From RPRB01 sp035519675 (GTDB taxonomy: Bacteria > Myxococcota > Myxococcia > Myxococcales > Myxococcaceae), in NCBI GenBank assembly GCA_035519675.1, contig DATIWB010000099.1:124001-188000 (forward strand): DNA of 64,000 nt, read 5' to 3'. The translations under genes and the position numbers were made by a program. The number at the start of each line of letters is the position of its first letter. The first letter of the stretch is position 1. The notes beneath the pieces are model-generated. The model searched no databases. It saw only the letters and a program-made list of their open reading frames with translations, and had not been told where the DNA came from. Positions 9,816-18,011 of the stretch are shown here, piece after piece.

Positions 9816-10285
9816 CCGGGCTCCTCCTTCTGCTGCTCACCGCCCCGCCGGCGCTGGAGGCGGAGATCGACAGCCAGAGCCGCGAGGACGACGAGCTGCC
9901 CCCCTCGTCGGTTCTCCCCTACACCCCCCGGTTCGAGGGGAAGACGTTGACCGGGCTGGCCTGCGGTCCGGAGGTGAAGAACACCTCGGTGCGAAGGCTG
10001 CTCCAGGAGGGCACACGCCTCGCCGACAGCAAGGACCCGGCGGAGGTGAAGCGCGCGGTGCCCAAGCTCCAGCGGGCGCTGGAGCTGGATCCGAAGGCGG
10101 GCTGGGCCTACCTCATCCTCGGCAGCGCCCACGCCAAGCTGGGAGACCCTCGCTCCGGTACCCGCGCCTACGAGACGTATCTGCTGTCCTGCCGCACGTA
10201 CCCCAACGCCGATCGGGTGCAGCGGATCCTCACCGACTACTGGCGCGCCACGGGCGGGAAGGACGACACCACGCCCCGGCGCTGA
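9812..10285 (+). CDS. Small exported TPR-like protein
   Basis: A 157-residue protein starting with GTG that overlaps the glyS stop. A short hydrophobic N-terminus (TGLLLLLLTAPPALEAE) looks like a signal peptide with cleavage near ALEA. A single clear TPR unit (about residues 80-125: AVPKLQRALELDPKAGWAYLILGSAHAKLGD) is followed by a second helix pair containing SCRTYPNADRV. Function is unknown. Its position after glyS suggests constitutive co-transcription rather than a shared pathway. Confidence 0.7.
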   Translation: MTGLLLLLLTAPPALEAEIDSQSREDDELPPSSVLPYTPRFEGKTLTGLACGPEVKNTSVRRLLQEGTRLADSKDPAEVKRAVPKLQRALELDPKAGWAYLILGSAHAKLGDPRSGTRAYETYLLSCRTYPNADRVQRILTDYWRATGGKDDTTPRR

Positions 10286-10379
10286 GATGGATGCAGCGGG
10301 CCGAGGGAAGAACGCGGGGGTTCCCCCTGTTCTGACGCTCGCCGCTTGTCCTTGCGACGCCGGGTCGCGGATCTCTAGG

Positions 10380-11837
10380 ATGCGCGCCCTTTTGATGCGC
10401 TTCACCCTCGTCCCGACCCTCCTCCTCGCCGTCGCGTGCAACCGGGATCTCGTCCCGCGGCCGCCGGTGGAGACTCGCCTCTACTACCCCACCGGCGTGG
10501 CCTTCGTTCCCCCGGCCAGCCCCGATGGCGGGCTGGGCCGGCTGTACGTCGCCAGCTCCAACTTCGACCGTCGCTTCGATATCGGCTGGGTGACGGCGGT
10601 GGACCTGGCACAGGTCCGCACCGCCGAAGGTCGCACCCTCCCGCTGCCCGGGGCGGCGGTGGCTCCACTGCCGGATGGCGGCTCCGACCAGGGCCGACCG
10701 GTGCAGTTCACCCAGCTCGCCACCACCACCGCCAACCTGGTGACCATCTCCCCCTTCGCAGGGCTGGCCACCGTGGACGACGCCGGCACCCGGCTCTTCA
10801 TCCCCTCCCGGTCCGAGGGAGACGAGGTGGCGATCATGGACATCACCCAGCCGTCGGACGGCGGGGTGCCGCTCCGCTGCTTCTTCTCCGGTGGGACCGA
10901 CTGCACGGTGGACGCGCTCCGGCTGGCGGTGGAACAGACGCCGGGGTCGTTCGGAATCCCCGCCGCACCCCAGCCCTACTCGGTGACGCTCGCTCCGGAC
11001 AGCGACCAGATCTACGTCACCCACCTTCGACCGGCCTCCAGCCCGGCGCAGAGCGTGACCAACCTCCAGAACTTCCTGGTGACCTTGCACCAGTCCGAGC
11101 TCGATGCGGCGCGGGCCGCCTGGGCGACGGACGGCGGGTACACCGTGCCCGACTCGGCCTTCAGCGCCATCGGCCGGGGGGCGACGAACAGCATCGTGGT
11201 CACCACCGACTTCCTGTACGTGTCCGGTCGGGCGAAGCTGGTCAGCACCGATCCCGACGTCCTCCTCCGGGTGGTGGACCGGGCGAGCAACCTGGTCGCC
11301 TACCCGCAGCTGCAGCTGGTCTGGGCCTCACTCGATGCGCGGGCGCTCCAGCTCCGCCCCGACGGCCAGCGGCTCTACCTGGCGGTGGACAACCCCGCGG
11401 CGCTCCTGGTCATCGACGTCGGTGCCCCCCCTGCGCCCGAGCTGGCCCCCAGCTTCACCCTGGTGCGGGCCGTGCCGTTGCCCGAAGGGCCGAACGACGT
11501 GCAGCTCCTCACCCGCACCGGCCGGGCGCCGCTGGTGGTGGTGAGCTGCTCGGTGGACGGCTCGCTGGCGTTCTACGACGACGACCTGGGGCAGATCGCC
11601 GCCCTGGTCCCCGGGGTGGGGGCGGTGCCCTTCGCGATCACCATCGATCGACGCGGCGACTTCGCGCGGCTCTACGTCAGCAACTTCGGCGACGGCCGGA
11701 TCGCAGTGGTGGACGTCCCGCTCTCGGTGGCCGCTGCCGGCGGGCGCCTCGCCCCCCGCCTGGTGGCCCACATCGGTGCCAAGCAGTACTGCCTGCTCGC
11801 CACCGACGACCGCAACTGCGTGGACTCCACACCTTGA
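10380..11837 (+). CDS. Lipoprotein with beta-propeller-like repeats (first of a coupled pair)
   Basis: A 485-residue protein whose N-terminus ends in the lipobox LAVAC, so it is probably lipidated and envelope-anchored. The body has repeating RLYVASS, RLFIPSRSEGD, QIYVTHLRP and RLYVSNFGDGRIAVVDV segments, typical of YncE/YVTN-like beta-propellers. Several PDGG, SDGG and TDGG loops are visible. ATG 10380 is chosen because it gives a normal signal peptide; ATG 10395 is an alternative. The stop overlaps a TTG start of the next lipoprotein. It may bind a surface ligand or metal, but function is unknown. Confidence 0.75.
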   Translation: MRALLMRFTLVPTLLLAVACNRDLVPRPPVETRLYYPTGVAFVPPASPDGGLGRLYVASSNFDRRFDIGWVTAVDLAQVRTAEGRTLPLPGAAVAPLPDGGSDQGRPVQFTQLATTTANLVTISPFAGLATVDDAGTRLFIPSRSEGDEVAIMDITQPSDGGVPLRCFFSGGTDCTVDALRLAVEQTPGSFGIPAAPQPYSVTLAPDSDQIYVTHLRPASSPAQSVTNLQNFLVTLHQSELDAARAAWATDGGYTVPDSAFSAIGRGATNSIVVTTDFLYVSGRAKLVSTDPDVLLRVVDRASNLVAYPQLQLVWASLDARALQLRPDGQRLYLAVDNPAALLVIDVGAPPAPELAPSFTLVRAVPLPEGPNDVQLLTRTGRAPLVVVSCSVDGSLAFYDDDLGQIAALVPGVGAVPFAITIDRRGDFARLYVSNFGDGRIAVVDVPLSVAAAGGRLAPRLVAHIGAKQYCLLATDDRNCVDSTP

Positions 11838-14407
11838 AGACCCGACTCCTGGCCCTGCTGACCGTCGCCCTGGTGGCTTGCTCGCAGAGCGGGGTGGCCC
11901 CGCCCACCCGGCTCAGCGGCACCAACTCCTCGGCGGTCTCGGGTTCGCTCCTCTTCGTCACCAGCACCCGGAGCAACGAGCTGCGGGTCCTGGACCTCGA
12001 GCCACGCGCCGGCCTGCAGCGCGACTTCGTCCGCGCGCCGAACCCTCTGCTGCCGCTGTCCATCCCCACCCTGCCCGCACCGGTGGAGCTGGCCGCCCCC
12101 ACTCGCTACGGGCCGCTCGGCCAGCCGCTCCAGGGCGACTGGGTCTTCGCCCGGGGGGCCGGCGGCCCCTCGGTGTCGATCATCGGCGCGCTGAACTGTC
12201 CGCAGCAGCTGAAGGAGTTCGGGCGGATCACGCCCCGACCGGACTCGGTGGTGACCGCGCTCGCCTCGCGTCTGAGCTCCGACGACCTTCAGTCGCAGCT
12301 GTACTTCGCCACCTTCGACGGGACCGACTCCACGATCTGGGAGCTGCTGCTGCCCAACCTCCCACGGGACCGGGCGACGACGGTCGTGGATACGAAGCGC
12401 TGCGGCCTGTACCCCTCGGCGCTTCCGCCCTACGTGCTCCAGCCGCTGGACGTCATCCGCCGCGAGGTGGTCACCGCGATGGTGGCGCTGCCCACGGTGC
12501 AGCACCCCGCGCAGCCGCCCGATCCGGAGGAGCGGAGGCTGGCCATCGCCAGCCGTTACCTCGACCCCCCGATCCCGTTCGCTCCCTCCGATGAGGAGGG
12601 CAAGTTCGAGTGGGGTCGCATCCAGGTGGTCGACCCGCAGCCCGGAGGGCTCGTCCCCGCGCCCTACGAGGCGGTCTTCAACTCCGACACCACGGTCGCC
12701 CAGAGCTTCCCGGTCAAGCGGCTGATCACCCACGGGAACGTGGTGAAGCTGATCGCCTACTCACCGCCGGATGGCGGCCCGCCCGGCACCGTGTACGTCG
12801 ACGTGGACGGAGGAGTGGACGGCGGCATCACCGACGTGGTGATGGACGCCGGGACCCGCATCTTCGCCATCCTCGACGAGGCCTCCTGCCGCGGGAAGCT
12901 CGACTGTGTGGGAGTGCTCGCGGTGGACCTGGACCGCACCCGGGCGCTGTCGTTCTTCGACGCGGGGACGCCGGTGGTCCGCTACCCGGTGGCCATCGAC
13001 GGGTTCGACGCCCGGCGCGACTCCTACGATGGGGGGGTGCTCGAGACCTACGATGCCGGCGCCGGGCTCCCGGCCGCCCCGAAGCGCTATTCGGACACCT
13101 ACTACCGTCCGCCAGCGGAGTTCGACGGTGGTGTTCCGCGAGATGCGAACCGCATGCTCCCCATCCGGTTCGCCAACAACGGCTCGGTGGGCGTGGTGCA
13201 GGATCTGGTCGTGCAGTCGAGCGGACTGGCGCTGTACGTCACCGGGTTCGAGGTCCAGTACGGACTGCTGGGCTTCGTCACCGTCAGCGGGTACGGGAAC
13301 AGCATCCCCGCGGCGCAGATCTTCGCCTTCGACGCCATGACCTTGCGGCAGATCAACTTCGCCCCCAACGGGGCGAGCATCACCGCGGTGCAGGCGGTGC
13401 TCAACACCGGAGCCCCGGCAGTCTTTCGCGGGGGCCCGCAGACGAACGAGATCCGGATCGAGCAGGGGATCTGGCCCTACAGCGAGAGCGTGTACGTCCT
13501 CTACGAGGGCATCGTGGCCGGCATCGCCCGGGAGCCGCTCGACGCTGGCCTGGGAGATCCCCGGGACGGAGGCTGGCCACTGTCGATCAACAGCCGGGTG
13601 CTGGCCGAGCAGGGCTTCGTCGAGCCGGGGGACATCGTCGTACCGGTGGACTACACCGGGACCGAGTGCGAGTTCGGCTTCCCGGTGCTTGCTGCCGGGC
13701 CAGACGGCGGGGTGCTGGTCCCCGGCCCCGGTGGCCTGTTCCTGGTCACCCGGCGGACGGCGCTCGCGGTGGAGCTCGACGGTGGCACGGAGCGGGTGCT
13801 GTCCGACGGCACCATCGCCACCATCGACAGCTGCCCTCCTCCCGTCGCCTACAACCTCCGGAGCAGCACCCTCGCCGCGCACCCCCTCACGGTGAGCGGC
13901 ACCAGCTCGGGGTACCTCGGTCGCATGGGGCTCCCGCCCCCGGGCGGGACGAGCTTCTTCGATGCCGGGGTGCACTCCACCCCGCAGTTCATCCGCTTCT
14001 GGCGACCGGATGCGGATGCGGGGACGTCGGCGAGCATCCTCAGCGACGTGGGGCTCTCCTTCCAGATCCACGACGTGATCAGCTACCCGGGGGAGGGGAC
14101 CGACGCGGGCATCGAGCCGGTGCTCACCGGCGGAGACGTCTCCTCGCTCCGGGGCTCGGGGTACTTCTTCTCCTTCGTGAACGGCTACACCCCCGCCTCG
14201 GTGCCCATCAGCTCCTCGACGCTCGGGGTGGGTGGGCTGAACCTCCCGGGGGCCCTGGCGCTCTACCAGCGCAACCTCTACCCCCAGATCGTGGGGGCGG
14301 ACCGGGTCTTCGTGCTCTACCCAGGGGGGAATGTGATCGTGGACTTCTCTCCGTCCACGGTCTCCTACACGTCGACCAGCCCGGTGGACATCGGCGTTCA
14401 CTACTGA
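11834..14407 (+). CDS. Large Asp-Gly-rich lipoprotein (second of a coupled pair)
   Basis: An 857-residue protein starting with TTG inside the preceding stop codon. Its short signal peptide ends in ALVAC, so it is predicted to be a lipoprotein. The opening part reads like a propeller blade (LFVTSTRSNELRVLDLEP). Throughout the chain there are at least a dozen DGG or DAG motifs, for example VDGGVDGG, YDGGVLETYDAG, PRDGGWP and FDAGVH, which suggest calcium-binding or flexible turns. I do not recognise the family. Coupled translation implies a complex or fixed ratio with the upstream lipoprotein. Confidence 0.72.
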   Translation: MKTRLLALLTVALVACSQSGVAPPTRLSGTNSSAVSGSLLFVTSTRSNELRVLDLEPRAGLQRDFVRAPNPLLPLSIPTLPAPVELAAPTRYGPLGQPLQGDWVFARGAGGPSVSIIGALNCPQQLKEFGRITPRPDSVVTALASRLSSDDLQSQLYFATFDGTDSTIWELLLPNLPRDRATTVVDTKRCGLYPSALPPYVLQPLDVIRREVVTAMVALPTVQHPAQPPDPEERRLAIASRYLDPPIPFAPSDEEGKFEWGRIQVVDPQPGGLVPAPYEAVFNSDTTVAQSFPVKRLITHGNVVKLIAYSPPDGGPPGTVYVDVDGGVDGGITDVVMDAGTRIFAILDEASCRGKLDCVGVLAVDLDRTRALSFFDAGTPVVRYPVAIDGFDARRDSYDGGVLETYDAGAGLPAAPKRYSDTYYRPPAEFDGGVPRDANRMLPIRFANNGSVGVVQDLVVQSSGLALYVTGFEVQYGLLGFVTVSGYGNSIPAAQIFAFDAMTLRQINFAPNGASITAVQAVLNTGAPAVFRGGPQTNEIRIEQGIWPYSESVYVLYEGIVAGIAREPLDAGLGDPRDGGWPLSINSRVLAEQGFVEPGDIVVPVDYTGTECEFGFPVLAAGPDGGVLVPGPGGLFLVTRRTALAVELDGGTERVLSDGTIATIDSCPPPVAYNLRSSTLAAHPLTVSGTSSGYLGRMGLPPPGGTSFFDAGVHSTPQFIRFWRPDADAGTSASILSDVGLSFQIHDVISYPGEGTDAGIEPVLTGGDVSSLRGSGYFFSFVNGYTPASVPISSSTLGVGGLNLPGALALYQRNLYPQIVGADRVFVLYPGGNVIVDFSPSTVSYTSTSPVDIGVHY

Positions 14408-14426
14408 CCGTGCTAGCCTCCCTGGC

Positions 14427-15146
14427 GTGCGCGCCATGGGCGACTTCAATCCGCCACATCCCGTCCGCAAGGTGGCCATCCCCGACCACCTCTGGGAGGC
14501 CTTCGAGGAGATGGCGCGGCAGATGGGCAGCGAGCGAGACGGGCTGATCAACCAGGCCCTGTTCATGTTCGCCCGGTTGAACGGCTTCCTCGAGGTGGCT
14601 TCCCGCCGGAAGACCCCCGTTCCCGCCCAGCCCACGCTCAACCACCGGGTGGCCGCGGCCGCCCCGGCGCGGACCGCCCCCCTGCGGAGCACCGGCCCCG
14701 AGTCGGTCGCCCCCACCATCGGCACCCCGGTGCTGGGGAAGGGGGACCTGGACGACCTGGCCTCGCTCGGCGAGGTGGACACCGGCGCCCCGGATGGCAC
14801 CCCCGATGACCCGCTGGACATCCTCGACCGGCAGCTCCCCGAGGACGAGGAGCGCTCCGGCTCGGGCGGCCAGCTCTACCTCATGGCCGAGAACGGCGCG
14901 CTGGACCGCATCGGCAAGGACCGGTTCGTCATCGGCCGGGGCAAGCACTGCGACTTCATCATCAACTCCGGCAAGGTGAGCCGGGAGCACGCGGTCATCG
15001 TTCGCGACGACGGCGCCTACTACATCGAGGACCTCGGCTCCTCGAACGGCACCTGGTTCAACAAGCAGCGGATCAAGCGCAAGCAGGTGGAGGACGGCGA
15101 CGAGTTCTTCATCTGCAACGAGAAGATCAAGCTCGTGCTGCGGTAG
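14427..15146 (+). CDS. FHA domain protein with N-terminal ribbon-helix-helix-like segment
   Basis: A 239-residue protein in two parts. Residues about 12-55 (VRKVAIPDHLWEAFEEMARQMGSERDGLIN) resemble a ribbon-helix-helix DNA-binding segment. A Pro/Ala-rich linker follows, and residues about 150-239 form a forkhead-associated domain with FVIGRGKHCD, SREHAVIV and DLGSSNGTW, the residues that bind phosphothreonine. It would read Ser/Thr kinase signals, which are abundant in myxobacteria, and may pass them to DNA. GTG 14427 and ATG 14436 are both plausible starts. polA begins 18 nt downstream. Confidence 0.82.
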   Translation: MRAMGDFNPPHPVRKVAIPDHLWEAFEEMARQMGSERDGLINQALFMFARLNGFLEVASRRKTPVPAQPTLNHRVAAAAPARTAPLRSTGPESVAPTIGTPVLGKGDLDDLASLGEVDTGAPDGTPDDPLDILDRQLPEDEERSGSGGQLYLMAENGALDRIGKDRFVIGRGKHCDFIINSGKVSREHAVIVRDDGAYYIEDLGSSNGTWFNKQRIKRKQVEDGDEFFICNEKIKLVLR

Positions 15147-15164
15147 GGTGCCCCGGGCGAAGTC

Positions 15165-17840
15165 ATGCCCAGCCCCCGCCCCGTCCTGACGCTCATCGAC
15201 GCGTCGGGTTTCGTCTTTCGCGCCTACCACGCCATCGCCAACCTCAGCACCAGCCGGGGCGTGCCCACCAACGCCGTCTACGGCTTCACCCGGATGCTCC
15301 TCAAGACGCTCCGGGAGATGAAGCCCACCCACGTGGCGCTGGCCTTCGACAAGGAGAGCCGCACCGGCCGCCAGGAGATCGACCCCAGCTACAAGGCCAA
15401 CCGCGAGGGCCCCCCGCCGGACCTCCCCCACCAGTTCGAGCTGGTCCGCCAGGTGGTCGATGCGCTCCGGGTCCCGGTGCTGGAGTACGCCGGCTGGGAA
15501 GCGGACGACGTCATCGGCACACTGGCGCTGGCGGCGAAGCAGCAGGGCTTCGACGTGCACATCGTCACCGGCGACAAGGACTTCATGCAGCTGGTGGACG
15601 ACCGGGTGAGCCTCTACGACCCGATGCTCGACCGGCACACCGGACCGCGCGAGGTGCGGGAGCGGCTGGGCATCGAGCCCGGCCAGATGCGCGACTACCT
15701 GGCGCTGGTCGGCGACCCCATCGACAACGTGCCCAAGGTCCCGGGCATCGGGCCGAAGACCGCCGCCGAGCTGATCCAGCAGTTCGGGAGCGTGGAGGCC
15801 CTGCTCTCGCGGCTGGAAGAGGTGAAGAAGCCGAAGATCCGCGAGGCGATCGAAGAGCACCGGGAGGGCATGCTGCGTGCCAAGCAGCTGGTGACCTTCC
15901 GGACCGACCTTCCGGTGGAGACGGACGTCGCGCGGCTCGCCCGCCAGCCCATCGACGGGGAGAAGGCCCGGGCGCTCTTCACCGAGCTCGAGTTCTACAA
16001 GCTGCTACAGGAAATGCCCCCCAGCCCGGACGCGGCGGCGGCGCGGCCGATGGGGAAGACCACGGTGGTCGCCGACCGGGAGGGCCTCCTGGCGCTGGTG
16101 GAGGCCATCCGCAGCCACGGGCGGGTGGCGCTGGTGCCGGCGCACGACGGCCGTCCAGCCACTGCGCCGCTGGTGGGGCTCGGCGTGGCGGCGGGTGACA
16201 CCGCGGCCTACGTCTCGCTCGACCATCACGGGCTCGGGGCCCGCCGGCTGGCGCTCGGGGAGCTGCGAGAAGTGCTGGGCCCGGTGCTGGCCGACGCGCG
16301 GCTGGAGAAGGATGCGCACGACGCCAAGGCGCTCTCGCTGCTGCTGCTCGGCGCGGGAATGGAGCTGATGGGCCTGGGGGCGGACGTGGAGCTGCTCTCC
16401 TATCTGCTCAATGCCTCGCGCCGCGAGCACGCCCTGGCGGACCTCGCCCGGGAGCGGCTCCACCTCGAGCTGCCGGTGCCCTACGACGCGGCGGCGGCGC
16501 GCCGGGCCGGCAGCGGGCTCGCGGACCGGCCACCCGAGGAGGTGGCCGAGGCGTTCGGTCAGCGGGCCCAGGCAGTGGAGCGGCTCGCCCCTGGCCTGTG
16601 GCGGGACATCGAGTCCGCCAAGCTCACCGGCCTGGCCCGCGAGCTGGAGCTGCCGCTGGTGGCGGTGCTGACCAGGATGGAGGGCCACGGCATCAAGCTT
16701 GACCTCGGCGTGCTCTCCGAGCTGTCGCGGGACGTGGATGCCCAGTGCGCTGCCCAGGAGAAGCAGCTGCACCAGCTGGCCGGCCGGGTGTTCAACGTCA
16801 ACAGCAATGCGCAGCTGGCGCAGGTGCTCTACACCGAGCTCGCCCTTCCAGTCCTCAAGAAGGGGAAGACCGGCCCGTCCACCGACGCCGAGGTGCTGGA
16901 GAAGCTCGCCGAGAAGCACCCGCTGCCCCGGGCGCTGCTCGAGTACCGGACGCTGAGCAAGCTCAAGAGCACCTACCTCGACGCGCTGGTTCCGCTGGTC
17001 GGCGCCGACGGGCGGCTGCACACCACCTTCCACCAGGCAGCGACGGCGACCGGCCGGCTGTCGAGCTCGGATCCCAATCTGCAGAACATCCCGGTGCGGA
17101 CCGACGTGGGCCGCGCCATCCGGCGAGCGTTCGTGGCCGAGCCGGGGTGGAAGCTGGTCTCGGCGGACTACAGCCAGATCGAGCTACGGATCCTGGCCCA
17201 CGTGTCGGAGGACCCGGGGCTCCTGGCGGCGTTCCAGGCCAGGGAGGACGTGCACCAGCGCACCGCGGCCGAGGTGTTCGGCGTCACGCCGGGGGAGGTG
17301 ACCGCGGACCAGCGCCGGGTGGCGAAGATGGTGAACTTCGGCATCGCCTACGGGTTGTCACCCCACGGGCTCTCCACGCGCCTGGACATCCCCCACGAGG
17401 AGGCGGCGTCGATCATCGACCGCTACTTCGCGCGCTACGCCGGCATCCGCCGCTACCTGGAGGAGACCGTGGAGCGGGCCCGGCGGACCGGCAGCGTGGA
17501 GACGCTCTTCGGTCGCCGCCGGCTGATGGACGACCTGCACTCCAGCAACCGCGCCACCGCGCAGGCCGCGGAGCGGGCGGCGATCAACATGCCCATCCAG
17601 GGCACGGCCGCGGACCTGATCAAGATGGCGATGCTCCGCATCGACCACCGGCTGCGCGAGGGCGGTCTACGCACCCGAATGCTCCTTCAGGTCCACGACG
17701 AGCTCCTCTTCGAGGCGCCGGAGGACGAGCTCGATCGGGCGGTGGAGCTCGCCCGGAGCTCGATGATGGGCGTGGCACAGCTGCGGGTGCCGCTGGAGGT
17801 CGAGGTGGGTCTTGGTCAGAGCTGGGCCGACGCGCACTGA
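15165..17840 (+). CDS. polA: DNA polymerase I
   Basis: An 891-residue polymerase for Okazaki fragment processing and repair. The N-terminal 5'-3' exonuclease is intact (LTLIDASGFVFRAYHA, VTGDKDFMQLV, GDPIDNVPKVPGIGPKTA). The C-terminal polymerase has motif A DYSQIELR, motif B RRVAKMVNFGIAYG and motif C VHDELLFE. The middle domain (about residues 300-480) lacks the DxE pair of the 3'-5' exonuclease: the expected FDTET region reads VALVPAHDG. Proofreading is therefore probably absent, as in Taq and some Bacillus enzymes. Confidence 0.95.
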   Translation: MPSPRPVLTLIDASGFVFRAYHAIANLSTSRGVPTNAVYGFTRMLLKTLREMKPTHVALAFDKESRTGRQEIDPSYKANREGPPPDLPHQFELVRQVVDALRVPVLEYAGWEADDVIGTLALAAKQQGFDVHIVTGDKDFMQLVDDRVSLYDPMLDRHTGPREVRERLGIEPGQMRDYLALVGDPIDNVPKVPGIGPKTAAELIQQFGSVEALLSRLEEVKKPKIREAIEEHREGMLRAKQLVTFRTDLPVETDVARLARQPIDGEKARALFTELEFYKLLQEMPPSPDAAAARPMGKTTVVADREGLLALVEAIRSHGRVALVPAHDGRPATAPLVGLGVAAGDTAAYVSLDHHGLGARRLALGELREVLGPVLADARLEKDAHDAKALSLLLLGAGMELMGLGADVELLSYLLNASRREHALADLARERLHLELPVPYDAAAARRAGSGLADRPPEEVAEAFGQRAQAVERLAPGLWRDIESAKLTGLARELELPLVAVLTRMEGHGIKLDLGVLSELSRDVDAQCAAQEKQLHQLAGRVFNVNSNAQLAQVLYTELALPVLKKGKTGPSTDAEVLEKLAEKHPLPRALLEYRTLSKLKSTYLDALVPLVGADGRLHTTFHQAATATGRLSSSDPNLQNIPVRTDVGRAIRRAFVAEPGWKLVSADYSQIELRILAHVSEDPGLLAAFQAREDVHQRTAAEVFGVTPGEVTADQRRVAKMVNFGIAYGLSPHGLSTRLDIPHEEAASIIDRYFARYAGIRRYLEETVERARRTGSVETLFGRRRLMDDLHSSNRATAQAAERAAINMPIQGTAADLIKMAMLRIDHRLREGGLRTRMLLQVHDELLFEAPEDELDRAVELARSSMMGVAQLRVPLEVEVGLGQSWADAH

Positions 17841-17852
17841 GCTCGGACGCTG

Positions 17853-17868
17853 GCGCGCCACGGCGCGC
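17853..17868. terminator. Candidate hairpin after polA
   Basis: GCGCGCC and GGCGCGC are exact reverse complements separated by AC, 12 nt after the polA stop. The arms are strong but there is no T-tract, so this may be a Rho-independent terminator of the GC-rich type or only a stable hairpin. Confidence 0.35.
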
Positions 17869-18011
17869 GGGGGCTGGGTCGGGGCTCGAGCCGTCCCGGG
17901 CGCCCCTGGTGCCGCCCCGGCGCACCGGCGACACCGGCCGTGTGGTCCTGGACGCACCGGAGGACGCCCGTCGTCCGCTCCTGGTGTAGAGTGGCACACC
18001 CGGACGAAACG

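Noticed and set aside
12610..14547. A 645-codon plus-strand frame within the large lipoprotein region
   Set aside because: It overlaps the lipoprotein frame that has a lipobox and coherent strands; the alternative is Arg/Gly-rich low complexity.
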